From Nansenia antarctica (Eukaryota > Chordata > Actinopteri > Argentiniformes > Microstomatidae), in NCBI GenBank assembly GCA_963989245.1, contig CAXDII010000388.1:193501-257500 (forward strand): DNA of 64,000 bases. Reading direction: 5' to 3'. The number at the start of each line of letters is the position of its first letter. Position 1 is the stretch's first letter. The position numbers were made by a program, and so were the translations under genes. Positions 11,275 to 22,204 of this stretch are shown piece after piece. A model generated the notes under the pieces. The model was not told the origin of the DNA. It was given only the letters and a program-made list of their open reading frames with translations, and did no database searches.

Positions 11275-12302
11275 CTCACTAACTTCAAACAGAGCAGGCC
11301 ACCTTGCCATGAAATTCTCCACCATTGGGGCATCACGCACAACTTCATGCCTTCTGTGTGCGAAGGTCTTTTCCATCTTTACTTTCACAACCTCCCTGTT
11401 GTTCCTCTTCTTTACATCTAGGAGTAGTGCTTTCTGCATTGCCTCCAGACTCTCCTCGGTTTCTGCTATTGGGTATGTCGGGCAAAAATTAACTTCTGCT
11501 CTCTTTGCCTTTTTTATTCCGAAGGCTGCACTGCGTTTTCCTGCAGGTTTGTTTTTTAGGGAGTTTACGGTCACCTCTGGGCAGCCCAGTTTTCTTAGTT
11601 CCGTGCGGTAGTTGGATAGTTTATACTTTAAACTTGACTTCCATCCGCCGTATCCAGTGCAGGACCCCTTCTCAGCTAAACATGGATGCGTCTTGATAAG
11701 ACGCTGTGCTACCTGTTCCATCTCTTTATCACTGACATAGACTTTGTACTGCACTATTTCCTGCAATAAACCATCAAGGATGGCAGACTTCAACTTGGGA
11801 TCTGGAATATGTACAGTGCCATTCTGAATATAAGCTAAACTTGCCTGCTGAAGTTTTAATTCGGCATCATAAGAGAACTTATGAGAAAAAAAACAGGCCA
11901 AGAGGACCGTGAACTCGTTGAGTCACTCGATGACAGTATATCTGTATCCACAGATCCATCTGACAGGGACGAAGAGTCGTGTACAGAGGAAGTACTGAAA
12001 GCTTGAGGTTGAAGGACAGGATTCAGAACAGTAGACCACTCATCATGCTGCATAGTGGTGGGCCTTGACATATCAATGACTTTAAGAGTACCTTTGTCTT
12101 CTACTTCTGAAAGTGAAGTCAGGTTAAGGAACTCATTTCCAAACAAGGAATCCTTGAATTGCAGTCGAAAATTGCCCTGAAGTCCACACTGTTTCTTCAC
12201 TTCAACCATAAGGTCTTCAACGGAGGCGGGGAGTCCATGGGAGAGAGTCAACCTTTGCGAGCTGCCATCAGTCAAGATGATCTTAAGGATTACAGGAGTC
12301 CC
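11275..12302 (-). pseudogene. SAMD3-like gene, first coding exon with a frameshift
   Basis: ATG at 12302 follows a good acceptor (tgtctgtgcag, near 12330) and a short leader. The N-terminal 75 residues look like a PB1/ubiquitin-like fold (VILKIILTDGSSQRLTL..), followed by a Ser-rich linker. After a T8 tract at 11886-11893 the conserved body (KFSYDAELKLQQASLAYIQ, GYGGWKSSLKYKLSNYRTEL, KTFAHRRHEVVRDAPM) continues in another frame, so one base is missing or two are extra. A GTAAGG donor follows GAG at 11275. With the frame corrected the four exons give about 529 residues, as expected for the family. The homopolymer lesion could be an assembly error. Confidence 0.78.
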
Positions 12303-12391
12303 CATCTTCAAAGCAGTTTACTCTGCACAGACATACACACACAAAAAAAGAAGATTAGATATCAGACATCCATACATTTTAGATTTCAAAT

Positions 12392-14962
12392 TCAGTGGAA
12401 AAGCCTCCCCCCCACACCTTTTATTTCAATATGCCTTTTCAAAGTCACCATGCGGGCTGATCCAATCTTGTAGTCAACCAATGGATAGGTATCAAGGAGT
12501 TCACTGAGTGCCACAAGAGTGAATGTTCTTGTGGGTGCTGGGCAGAGCTCGAAGGCTCTATAATGCTCTCTGTACCAACCACAGAGCTCTTTGACAATGT
12601 AGAATACACTCTCATGTAAAATGCAGATTTGGTCAATTTCACTAAATTCAGGCATTCCACATGCTGCTCTGTGGGCCAGTATCATTCCCTTCCTATAGGT
12701 TATGCCCTTGGTTGTCACACACTGTGCAAGGTGAACCTCAGGTGTGTCAGAGAACTTTTGCCTGATGACTTGTGCTATCTCCTCTTTAAGTAAGTATACT
12801 GGTAGAGTGGATACAGCCGAGACCTCTAGGTCAGACTTGCTCAGACATGGAGAGCTCAGATGGTAAGCGATCATCATCTGATGCTTTGAGGCTAAGGAGA
12901 GGGGCACATTCTTGAAGCAGCTTGTGTGTCTGATAGCCTGTTTAAAAAAGCTATGCTTCGCCTCGAAGCGCATAGTCCACTGTCCGACAACTGGACCAAA
13001 CAGCCTAATCAACTGGGGGTAGTGTTCCAAATAATGGTGTTTTGGTAGCAGCTTGATGTCAGGGAATAACTCTTTGTATCTCTGCCTGTGCTCTGTGATT
13101 TTACTTTCTAAAAAAGCCAGCGAGTCATCACTATGCACAGGGGCAACAACAAGCTCTGTGATATCCTTCAGATCCATGAGAACAAGCCACGCAGGCTCAT
13201 CCTCAGGTACAAGTGATCCAACCAAAAAAGGTAAGAACCGGAGAAGGCTCCAATTTTCATGAGCATTTCCCCCCACCGTCTTTCTGCTGGAGAAGCTTTG
13301 TGACACTACATGAGGTTTGTTTGTCCTGTCAGCCCATTTGTAGGGAAACTTCAGAATGGCATTGTTCAGGTAATCTAATGTGAAAAGCCTACGGGATATA
13401 AGCACTCTTAAGCAATGAGCTAGCTCTACTGGGATTATACCCTCAAAAACATCATGGGCCAGATCAGGTGGATAGCCAAAGATGACATGAAAATGAGACA
13501 GATTTTTTGTGAAGACACATTCCCTCTTCACTCCACAACAAGCTGAACCTGTATCTTGGGCTTGTTTGACATGGGCCTGATGAAGCTCCTTGGTTCTCAG
13601 ACTGAAAGCACCAGCTGCAACAGAATGTTGCTGAATATCACTACTCTTTCCTGTGCAAAATCTGCAATAGTATTCCACAGAAAAACTCTCCATAAATCCT
13701 GCAACACTGTGCGCTCCCAGGTTGTCAGCCACTACACTGAGTACTGTACCTTTAACTGACTCACCCAACAGCGGGACATAAACACCCAGCTCCTCCAGAG
13801 TTTTCAGATCTTCTAGAAGAGGTTCAAAGACTTTACCAAAACCGTAGGTTTTAACATCATCAGTTTTACACAAAACTGACAAGTAGATAGATGAGAGCGA
13901 GGAATGAGACCCCGGAGGCAAGTTAGCTAATACCCAATAAACAGCACAAAGCTTATGCTTCTTTCGCGAGGTGCCAAGGGGGTTACAGGTTTCAAAGTCA
14001 TCCACATAAAATTGTAGAATGATCCTTGGCTTTTCTCCAGTGAGGAAACTATTTTCCTTCAAAAGGGAACCATCTCTTGGGGACTTGTACACTCCAGAAT
14101 GTGTGCCCTCCTGGCTTTGATGGCCCTCAACAACTTTATCAATGATATCCCTTCTACTCAACAACTGCTGTAAGGACTTCAATATTGGGACATATTGGAA
14201 ACTGCGTTTGTTTTTAGCATCAATAATGTATTCAACTGGCTCTACAACACTGAAGTTCTCCTTGTAATACTGCTTACGCAGATACGCGGTACTTAGAGGG
14301 CCACCTTTTTGTATTGACCTTTGCACAGGATTACCAGAGCAAATTGCATTAACAGTTTCTCTAATTATAAGTTCATCGACAGAGATGTTTCTCTGATGAA
14401 ATATGTCACTCACAATGTCACAAGATAATGGTGCAGAACAAATCAAATGATGGAGTTCCCCTAAAAAAATATCAACAGCTGTGCTTGGCACATGGACTAA
14501 ATGCTCCAACTTCAGCAAAGCAGCTCCAAATCTTTGCTCTATGACTTTCTGCAAGTCTTCAGTCTGGGAATGACTACGTGAAGGAACGGCAGTATCTGAC
14601 TGCTCTACACACTCCTGACTATTTCCCACCAATTCATTCACAGTTGATATCCTAGTTATGACTACTCCAGGTTTAAAATCAACCAATGTGTGATGGCAGT
14701 GTTTTCGGTTTTTGTGGGATTTAAATGTACAATAAATGTTTGTTTTAAAGTCACACCCTAAAAACATACAATTGACCGTCTCATTTCTTTTGAGATGTGC
14801 ATTTATATGAGCAAAATAATCCCTCTCTGATGCTAAATCACTACAAGTACAAAGGTGGCAACTGAATATTGCTTCCTCTTTGCGAGTCACCCCTGTGGAG
14901 TGGACTTTACTTTGGTGGACAATAAGAGCATTCCACGTCTTAAATGTGCATGGACAATTCAT
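12392..14962 (-). CDS. C2H2 zinc-finger / DDE-type transposase-like protein (EnSpm/CMC-like)
   Basis: An uninterrupted 856-residue frame. The N-terminus has C2H2-like fingers (CHLCTCSD..HINAH and CMFLGCDF..HKNRKH, about residues 35-90), probably for DNA binding. The core looks like an RNase-H-fold DDE transposase: candidate acidic residues are in FYVDDFE (about 320), VVADNLGAHS (about 411) and MRFEAKH (about 667). Between them are YYCRFC (CxxC, about 433), YPPDLAHDVFEG and LPKHHYLEH (LPxxH plus HxxxH, about 640). That CxxC/HxxxH pattern is what I recall for CMC-type transposases. Such ORFs are multicopy in fish genomes. The stop is only 90 bp before the ATG of the SAMD3-like gene on the same strand. 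A possible donor (AAAAG/GTGTGG) near the C-terminus could splice to it. Function is inferred from motifs only. Confidence 0.65.
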   Translation of the reverse strand: MNCPCTFKTWNALIVHQSKVHSTGVTRKEEAIFSCHLCTCSDLASERDYFAHINAHLKRNETVNCMFLGCDFKTNIYCTFKSHKNRKHCHHTLVDFKPGVVITRISTVNELVGNSQECVEQSDTAVPSRSHSQTEDLQKVIEQRFGAALLKLEHLVHVPSTAVDIFLGELHHLICSAPLSCDIVSDIFHQRNISVDELIIRETVNAICSGNPVQRSIQKGGPLSTAYLRKQYYKENFSVVEPVEYIIDAKNKRSFQYVPILKSLQQLLSRRDIIDKVVEGHQSQEGTHSGVYKSPRDGSLLKENSFLTGEKPRIILQFYVDDFETCNPLGTSRKKHKLCAVYWVLANLPPGSHSSLSSIYLSVLCKTDDVKTYGFGKVFEPLLEDLKTLEELGVYVPLLGESVKGTVLSVVADNLGAHSVAGFMESFSVEYYCRFCTGKSSDIQQHSVAAGAFSLRTKELHQAHVKQAQDTGSACCGVKRECVFTKNLSHFHVIFGYPPDLAHDVFEGIIPVELAHCLRVLISRRLFTLDYLNNAILKFPYKWADRTNKPHVVSQSFSSRKTVGGNAHENWSLLRFLPFLVGSLVPEDEPAWLVLMDLKDITELVVAPVHSDDSLAFLESKITEHRQRYKELFPDIKLLPKHHYLEHYPQLIRLFGPVVGQWTMRFEAKHSFFKQAIRHTSCFKNVPLSLASKHQMMIAYHLSSPCLSKSDLEVSAVSTLPVYLLKEEIAQVIRQKFSDTPEVHLAQCVTTKGITYRKGMILAHRAACGMPEFSEIDQICILHESVFYIVKELCGWYREHYRAFELCPAPTRTFTLVALSELLDTYPLVDYKIGSARMVTLKRHIEIKGVGGRLFH

Positions 14963-15690
14963 AGTAATTCATAGGTCTTTAAATACAAGGACTACCACTA
15001 AACAACACTATTTTTAATTATAATCAATTGGGAAACAACCATAATGATATTTACATTTTAACATTTTTGCACCAATACTAAATTGTTTTTTTAAATGTAC
15101 CTCAGTCACAAGAATGCAGATTTAGGGTTTACCACTAAAGATTTTCAGAGTGCAAATAGGATTATGGACCTGAAAGAAGATCAATGAGGTGAGAATCAGT
15201 GAGGTGAACTCGGTAAATTGACTCCAAATTAAAAGACAAACATGTATAACAAAAGCACAAAGCAAAAATGCAACAGACATTGGCGCAATGCTGGACAAAA
15301 TGGCCGCTGTTGGCTTAATCTCACTTTGGTTGAAGTGATGCAACATTAGCTAGCAAAAAAATGAGTCTTCCTAATTTACTTAGTCCCCAAGAGTGTTTGA
15401 ATGGCCAAATTGTATTTACATTGTACAGTTAGGTTAAATACCTTCCTCTTGGACTTAATTTAGCTAACTAGAAAGCCACAAAGGTGATAGTCAACTTGGC
15501 TACAAGTGGTATGACGATTTTGAGTTAGCTAGGTTGAAATAACTTGGTCACACGTTAGCTAGCTTATACATTTTTATAACATTAGCTATTGCACAACAGA
15601 AAATATATGGACAGCTAGCATTACTTCACAGTCATTTATCAGAAGCTTTTATCCAAAGTGACTTACAATAAGTGCATTCAACATACTTAC
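14963..15690 (-). other. Upstream non-coding region / probable first intron
   Basis: AT-rich sequence with repeated TTAGCTAG motifs and no recognisable gene. It lies between a consensus donor (GAGAAA/GTAAGTATG, ending at 15691) and the transposase-like ORF, so it may be the first intron of the two-gene locus. A SINE-tail-like phrase (CTTTTATCCAAAGTGACTT) lies at about 15646-15664. Confidence 0.35.
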
Positions 15691-15858
15691 TTTCTCCGTT
15701 AATTCTGTCACAGCGTGACTGGCTGGCTGCAGAGCATCTTCCAGAATGTGGCAACGATGTTTTTTTAGCTTCTTATAGAGAGTGACCACCGTCACTTCCT
15801 GGCGCCTTTTGAATATCCCATTTCCGGTGGTGACCAAACTAAATTTAATCCATTTCAA
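15691..15858 (-). promoter_or_regulatory. Candidate promoter and first exon of the transposase/SAMD3-like locus
   Basis: On the - strand this holds ACCGGAAATGGG and GGAAGTGACGG, which resemble ETS and ETS/CRE sites of TATA-less promoters, and ends at a strong GTAAGTATG donor. A 70-residue open frame spans it but resembles nothing I know, so I favour a 5' untranslated first exon spliced to one or both downstream genes. Confidence 0.35.
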
Positions 15859-16004
15859 TCAACGCGAGAGAAACAAGTACATTCAACATTTTCCATAAAC
15901 GATTGAAGTCTACTTGATTAAACCATGTTCACAAAAGGAATATGAATTAATTGTGTTGCATATAGTGATTTCATTTGTGTAAATTATTCAAAGACCTGCT
16001 ATTT

Positions 16005-16020
16005 CCCATTTTTTTCAGTG
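16005..16020 (-). repeat. CACTG-type terminus (putative transposon end)
   Basis: Reading the - strand from 16020 inward gives CACTGAAAAAAATGGG, similar to the CACTA/EnSpm ends seen in fish. Only this end is in the window, so the match may be chance. Confidence 0.35.
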
Positions 16021-16743
16021 TAGTATCTGTTACCTCAGAGAGACCAGCCTTGGTTTATAGTATCTGTGGCACAGATTGGACTCTATTTCGTTTCGTCTAA
16101 TGTCCTTTTCTCTTGCATTGAAGCCGTTTTTTTTTATGAACTTGAAATGGAGTTGGCCTCCGACCTTGAACTGTTTTCAATTCCCATGATCAAGGAATTC
16201 TTGTTCCATTTGTGTCTCTGATGAGAGTTAAATCCTGCTGCCCCCGCTGCTCTGTAGCTTCAGGATAGAGGGCCGAATGGGGCTGTTTTGAAAGTGGTTA
16301 GATAGCCTATAGTATATTGTGTATATGTGGTTTGATAGCCTGTAGTATATGGTGTATATGTGGTTAGATAGCCTATAGTATATTGTGTATATATTGTATT
16401 TATAGTAGTACAAGATATGGGAGACCAACAAGGACATTGGTAATACAACTCACTGAACACACAACTAAGATGGGGTTTTCTATTTTTATATGCACTTGTA
16501 AAGTGATTTTGTTATCCCACTCATGTTTTATCTACCAGACCAGATGTTTGGTTCCGTCACCGTGAAGCACATTTTTGCGATGACGAGTCGGGTGCAGAAT
16601 TACAAACTTCTCTTAAAGGTGTTTCTAGCCTGCCGACTTCCTGCAGGAAGTCCAGCTCACATATCTGACCCCTCTCTGCCGGTCTCAGATAACATCAAGA
16701 ACATCCAAAGTTATCTCTCTGAGAGCAGTGAGCAGACTCCCCT

Positions 16744-16986
16744 CTTCCTTCGGTGTGTCTCTCTCTCTCTCTCTCTCCCCCTCTTCCTCCGATGTGTCTC
16801 TCTCTCTCTCTCTCCCCCTCTTCCTCCGGTGTGTCTCTCTCTCTCTCTCTCTCTCCCCCTCTTCCTCCGGTGTGTCTCTCTCTCTCTCTCTCTCTCCCCC
16901 TCTTCCTCCGGTGTGTCTCTCTCTCTCTCTCTCTCCCCCTCTTCCTCCGGTGTGTCTCTCTCTCTCTCTCCCCCTCTTCCTCCGGT

Positions 16987-17027
<41 letters not shown>

Positions 17028-17556
17028 CCTCTTCCTCCGGTGTGTCTCTCTCTCTCTCCCCCTCTTCCTCCGGTGTGTCTCTCTCTCTCTCTCTCTCCCC
17101 CTCTTCCTCCGGTGTGTCTCTCTCTCTCTCTCCCCCTCTTCTTCCGGTGTGTCTCTCTCTCTCTCCCCCTCTTCCTTCGGTGTGTCTCTCTCTCTCTCTC
17201 TCTCTCCCCCTCTTCCTCCGGTGTCTCTCTCTCTCTCTCCCCCTCTTCCTCCGGTGTGTCTCTCTCTCTCTCTCTTCCTCCGGTGTGTCTCTCTCTCTCT
17301 CTCTCCCCCTCTTCCTCCGGTGTGTCTCTCTCTCTCTCTCTCTCCCCCTCTTCCTCCGGTGTGTCTCTCTCTCTCTCTCTCTCTCCCCCTCTTCCTCCGG
17401 TGTGTCTCTCTCTCTCTCTCTCTCTCTCTCCCCCTCTTCCTCCGGTGTGTCTCTCTCTCTCTCTCTCCCCCTCTTCTTCCGGTGTGTCTCTCTCTCTCTC
17501 CCCCTCTTCCTTCGGTGTGTCTCTCTCTCTCTCTCTCCCCTTCTTCCTCCGGTGTG
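16744..17556. repeat. CT-rich minisatellite (CCCCTCTTCCTCCGGTGTG + (TC)n)
   Basis: About 20 units of a core CCCCTCTTCCTCCGGTGTG separated by TC runs of varying length. The array is open in several frames on both strands only because it lacks stop codons. It is not a gene. Confidence 0.95.
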
Positions 17557-17900
17557 TTTCGGCCCTTTGCATTAAAAGTCGTCTGCACTCGACCTTTCCC
17601 CTGATTGCAACAGAGATTCTCTGGGCTGTCAGAAGACAACAGTTCCCTGTAGAAGCCGAGGGGCCGGTGCTCCTTTAATGTTAAAGACGTTATAAAGGAT
17701 CTGCCAGAGGATGATGGATGGGCTGTGGGAAACGTGTCTCCTGTTCCTCTGCTGTTACAACACGGCCCATCTCATGACGTCCCACCCCTGTATCGGTGCT
17801 GTCAGCTTAAACGTGATATGCACCATGCAGCGCTGCATTTGCATGCGGCTGGGTGTTTTTATTTCACCGCTCAGCATAATGGAGCAGCGCCGTAGTAAAA

Positions 17901-17907
<7 letters not shown>

Positions 17908-17936
<29 letters not shown>
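17908..17936. repeat. (GT)n microsatellite
   Basis: Uninterrupted GT dinucleotide run of about 14 units. Confidence 0.95.
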
Positions 17937-17939
<3 letters not shown>

Positions 17940-18349
17940 GGAGGTGAAACTGCAGTGTCATCAGTGAAGAGCGCATGCGATGGATCAAGGCTTTTAGACG
18001 TGTTGAAAGCTTTTGATATCCAGTCTGTTGGTTTTAGAAACTGTGCTGATTTCATAAATCCTGAGTTATATCAGGAATAGAGATTTTATGACAGGAAACC
18101 ATTAGAAGAAGTGCTTACACAAACTGCTATGAACTGCTGTTTAAAGGTGTGCTGTAATATGTTACAATATATAGGCATAGTCACAAAAGTCAAACTGCTC
18201 GGTTTTGTGGTGTCATCACTATAGAACTGATGGGGTGAATTCTGATTGGTCTCCTGGCAACCAGCTCCTAATCTGAATACTGTGGTCTATAAAACAGATA
18301 TTAATTATTTGGGCAGAGCTCCAAGATGTTGTTTGTGAGTACAGTAGAT

Positions 18350-18441
<92 letters not shown>

Positions 18442-18558
18442 CTCTCTCTCTACTCTCTCTCTCTCTCTCTCTCTCTACTCTCTCTTCTCTCTCTCTCTCT
18501 CTACTCTCTCTTCTCTCTCCTCTCTATCCTCTCTCTACACTCTCTACTCTCTCTCTAC
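18350..18558. repeat. (CT)n microsatellite with TACTCT interruptions
   Basis: A long pure CT run to about 18437 followed by CT blocks interrupted by TA. Confidence 0.95.
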
Positions 18559-18815
18559 CATTTATCATTGAGCGTAGAATGGCAAAGACAAAGATCAAAC
18601 AATTACATTCACAAAAGCCAAACTGCTCAGTCAGTTTTGAGTGTGCGGATGCTTCTTTTCATCATTCATGTGAGACTCTCCAGCACCTCAGATAAATCTG
18701 ATCACGGTGGTATTTTCACTGTTTTATTTACCAGAAATGAAAAGTTACAGACGGCAGTTAGCGGTTCCAGCTGCTTTAACGTCTCTTCTGGTTCTTCCAA
18801 AGAGCAAACGAGGCG

Positions 18816-19150
18816 GTTGTGTTCACCCCTACCCAGCATGCACCACCTCCACTGGCTCCCAGTTAAACTCCACATCCCCTACCAGACCCTCCATGGCCTT
18901 GCCTCCTACACTCCCCTCACCTCTGGAGCTCTCTCCCCCTCACCTCTGGCAACTGTGACTCCGTTCTGACTCAGTTCTGATGACGTTCAGATCCAGTCTG
19001 GATCCCCCCCCCCCCTTCAGCCCCCAGCTCAGCCCCCTCACCCCAGCCCTAACCAGAGCTGAGTAGCTTTTTATTTGTATATTAATTTGTTTCCTGTTTT
19101 TGCTGTGCAGTGTCCTTGGGTTATTTTGAAAGGCGGTTTGAAATTCAAAG
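18816..19150 (+). mobile_element. LINE 3'-end fragment
   Basis: A + strand frame reads HHLHWLPVKLHIPYQTLHGLA, like the LHWLPV..L..LHGLAP block near the C-terminus of L2/Rex-type fish LINEs. It is followed by a tail with TTTTGAAAGGCGGTTTGAAAT, a common LINE/SINE 3' motif. The rest is lost, and the family assignment is tentative. Confidence 0.55.
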
Positions 19151-19683
19151 TGTTCTTCTTCTTCTCTTTCTATTATTGTGTGTGTGCAATATAATATTTA
19201 ATTATATATCTAATATATTCCATTTAACTGACACACTTGCGTACGTGCGTGCGTGAGTCAGAGTCAGATGAGAGGCTCTAGACCTCCAGGGAGAACAGAT
19301 GAATTCAGACGTAGCCTGTAGGTCCACCGCTGCTCACTGGAGCCTTTCACACAGTCACACACAAGTTCATGGTCATATTACCCCCCCCCCTCCCTCCCCT
19401 GGCTGAAAACACTGAGGTTTGTAACCTTGCTGCTGCTCCTGTGCCCCCCCAGCCAGCGGTGAAGGCCAGGGAGTATCAGAGCTGAGGTCAGCTCTGTCTA
19501 AAGTGAAGAAAAAAAACACACCATCGAGAAATTCCTTCTTGTCTTTGTTAGGGTTAGGGTCAGTTAAGATTCCAACGGTGCCTCATCAACCACTGTCTGA
19601 TGCATGATGGGACATTACACGCATCACAATGAGTCATCCTCCTATTCCTGCCTCCACCAGCCTCCCCTGAAGTTCTGTCTGAT

Positions 19684-19686
<3 letters not shown>

Positions 19687-19768
<82 letters not shown>

Positions 19769-20100
19769 CAGGGGGGGGGGGTACTGAGAGAGAGAGAGAC
19801 TTCCGGCTTCCTCATCTCACTGTTAGTTGCACACAGAGAGATGTATACATACCTCATTAGGGCAGAGGGACCTCTTTTAAACACACTGTTGGGTTGGCAA
19901 TTCATCCAGAAACAATTACCCACCAGAGAGAGAGGGGGTGGGAGAGAGGGGAAGAGGGAGAGAGAGAGAAGGGTGGGGGGGGAGAGAGGGGGGCCCGGAG
20001 AGAGAGAGAGATAGAAAGACAGAGAGAGGATGGAGAGAGAGAGAGAAACACAGAGAGAGAGAGGATGGGGGGATGGAGAGAGAGATAGAATTAGAGGGAT
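19687..20100. repeat. (GA)n microsatellite and GA-rich tract
   Basis: A pure GA run at about 19687-19767, then GA-rich low-complexity sequence at about 19925-20100 with unique sequence between. Confidence 0.95.
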
Positions 20101-20217
20101 GGAAGTGGAGATGAACCTGTCTGAAGTCTCTGAGGGCCTCTGGTCCTCTCTGCCAGTCTGAACAAGGCAGCAGCGTTACGGAACCAGAGGAAAACAACAT
20201 CTGCATAACTGGCAGGA

Positions 20218-20517
20218 GAGACGCCCACACAGCCTCTCACCATCACAGAGACGCCCACACAGCCTCTCACCATCACAGAGACGCCCACACAGCCTCTCAC
20301 CATCACAGAGACGCCCACACAGCCTCTCACCATCACAGAGACGCCCACACAGCCTCTCACCATCACAGAGACGCCCACACAGCCTCTCACCATCACAGAG
20401 ACGCCCACACAGCCTCTCACCATCACAGAGACGCCCACACAGCCTCTCACCATCACAGAGACGCCCACACAGCCTCTCACCATCACAGAGACGCCCACAC
20501 AGCCTCTCACCATCACA
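20218..20517. repeat. 30-bp minisatellite, 10 near-perfect copies
   Basis: Ten copies of a 30-bp unit (GAGACGCCCACACAGCCTCT plus CACCATCACA) with no spacers and almost no divergence. The period is a multiple of three, so both strands stay open, but nothing suggests a protein. Confidence 0.97.
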
Positions 20518-20639
20518 GGTGAGGGAGCTCAGAGAAACAAACAACAACAACAACAACAACAACAACTGAGTCTGACCGTGTGGCTCCAGAGACGTTCTCA
20601 AGGCCGGACATGACAGGGAATATTTATTAGAGATAAACT

Positions 20640-20735
20640 AATCCAAGACAGACCAAACAATGTTCTGACTCAGCGGGTTTGAGCTGAACTCATTCCATCA
20701 CATCTGGGTTCTGACTGGACCGGGTCTGGTTCTGT
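20640..20735. repeat. Dispersed repeat, copy 1 (mate at 31350-31434)
   Basis: About 72 bp around CAGCGGGTTTGAGCTGAACT match 31362-31434 with about one mismatch, and similarity extends a little upstream. The minisatellite 20730-21802 begins directly at its 3' end. Confidence 0.85.
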
Positions 20736-21802
20736 CTGCTCCTCCCGGCCCGGCCTGGTTAGCTCTCTGTCACAGAGGTTCTGTCTGCTCCTCCCGGGCC
20801 GGCCTGGTTAGTTCTGTCTGCTCCCCCCGGGCCGGCCTGGTTAGCTCTCTGTCACAGAGGTTCTGTCTGCTCCTCCCGGCCCGGCCTGGTTAGCTCTCTG
20901 TCACAGAGGTTCTGTCTGCTCCTCCCGGGCCGGCCTGGTTAGTTCTGTCTGCTCCTCCCGGGCCCGGCCTGGTTAGCTCTCTGTCACAGAGGTTCTGTCT
21001 GCTCCTCCCGGCCCGGCCTGGTTAGCTCTCTGTCACAGAGGTTCTGTCTGCTCCTCCCGGGCCGGCCTGGTTAGCTCTCTGTCACAGAGGTTCTGTCTGC
21101 TCCCCCCGGCCCGGCCTGGTTAGCTCTCTGTCACAGAGGTTCTGTCTGCTCCTCCCGGGCCCGGCCTGGTTAGCTCTCTGTCACAGAGGTTCTGTCTGCT
21201 CCTCCCGGCCCGGCCTGGTTAGCTCTCTGTCACAGAGGTTCTGTCTGCTCCTCCCGGGCCCGGCCTGGTTAGCTCTCTGTCACAGAGGTTCTGTCTGCTC
21301 CTCCCGGGCCCGGCCTGGTTAGCTCTCTGTCACAGAGGTTCTGTCTGCTCCTCCCGGGCCCGGCCTGGTTAGCTCTCTGTCACAGAGGTTCTGTCTGCTC
21401 CTCCCGGGCCCGGCCTGGTTAGCTCTCTGTCACAGAGGTTCTGTCTGCTCCTCCCGGGCCCGGCCTGGTTAGCTCTCTGTCACAGAGGTTCTGTCTGCTC
21501 CTCCCGGGCCCGGCCTGGTTAGCTCTCTGTCACAGAGGTTCTGTCTGCTCCTCCCGGGCCCGGCCTGGTTAGCTCTCTGTCACAGAGGTTCTGTCTGCTC
21601 CTCCCGGGCCGGCCTGGTTAGCTCTCTGTCACAGAGGTTCTGTCTGCTCCCCCCGGGCCGGCCTGGTTAGTTCTGTCTGCTCCTCCCGGGCCCGGCCTGG
21701 TTAGCTCTCTGTCACAGAGGTTCTGTCTGCTCCCCCCGGGCCGGCCTGGTTAGTTCTGTCTGCTCCTCCCGGGCCCGGCCTGGTTAGCTCTCTGTCACAG
21801 AG
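20730..21802. repeat. About 50-bp GC-rich minisatellite
   Basis: More than 20 units of GGTTCTGTCTGCTCCTCCCG, GGCCCGGCCTGGTTAGCTCT and CTGTCACAGA. Some units lack the AGCTCTCTGTCACAGAGG part, giving short variants. The C/G-rich core varies between GGCC, GGGCC and GGGCCC. Confidence 0.95.
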
Positions 21803-22204
21803 GCTCAGTGGCAGTCCAACAGAAGTCCTAATCGAAAGCGGAGACGAGGCTGTTCCATGCATAGAACTGTGCAGAGGAAAGCTACTTCCTGTCTGGTTTT
21901 CTCTCGCGAACGAACGGTCCAATTATTGAAACGGTCGGGGTGTTATTTTCACACAGCAGAGACAGATCCAGCTTAAGTTTGAGCATGCTGTTTATTCCCC
22001 AGGGAAATTAAAATATGACAACAGGTTTGCCTTTTTCTTAATTTCTCACATTTTATTATTGGATGAAACTCTGCCCAAACTCTTGGGCCAGAGGAAAGTT
22101 CCTGCTTTAGAAACAAACTCCTCATCTCTACTTCCCCCTGCAGAGTCTCTCTACTATAAATAAATAAATACTACAATAATAATAAATAAGTAATTATTCG
22201 TTCT

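Larger units (their letters stand above)
1..16020 (-). mobile_element. Candidate two-gene EnSpm/CMC-like transposon (one end outside window)
   Basis: Two - strand genes lie head to tail: a zinc-finger/DDE transposase-like ORF (12392-14962) and a spliced SAMD3-like gene (12302 to 699). On the - strand the sequence starting at 16020 reads CACTGAAAAAAATGGG, which resembles CACTA-type termini. The ORF has CxxC and HxxxH motifs in the order I associate with CMC transposases. The opposite terminus would lie left of position 1, so neither the inverted repeat nor the target duplication can be tested here. Seen: gene order, terminus-like sequence, motifs. Inferred: that all belong to one element. The alternative is two independent multicopy fish gene families that happen to be adjacent. 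Confidence 0.4.

Noticed and set aside
16523..17678. Open frames of 280-350 codons on both strands
   Set aside because: They translate a TC-rich minisatellite into Ser/Leu or Arg/Glu repeats; no start context, splice sites or domain.
19545..19562. Telomere-like GTTAGGGTTAGGG
   Set aside because: Only two units; too short to indicate an interstitial telomere.
20218..20517. CRISPR-like 30-bp direct repeats
   Set aside because: Repeats are contiguous with no spacers and the genome is eukaryotic; it is a minisatellite.
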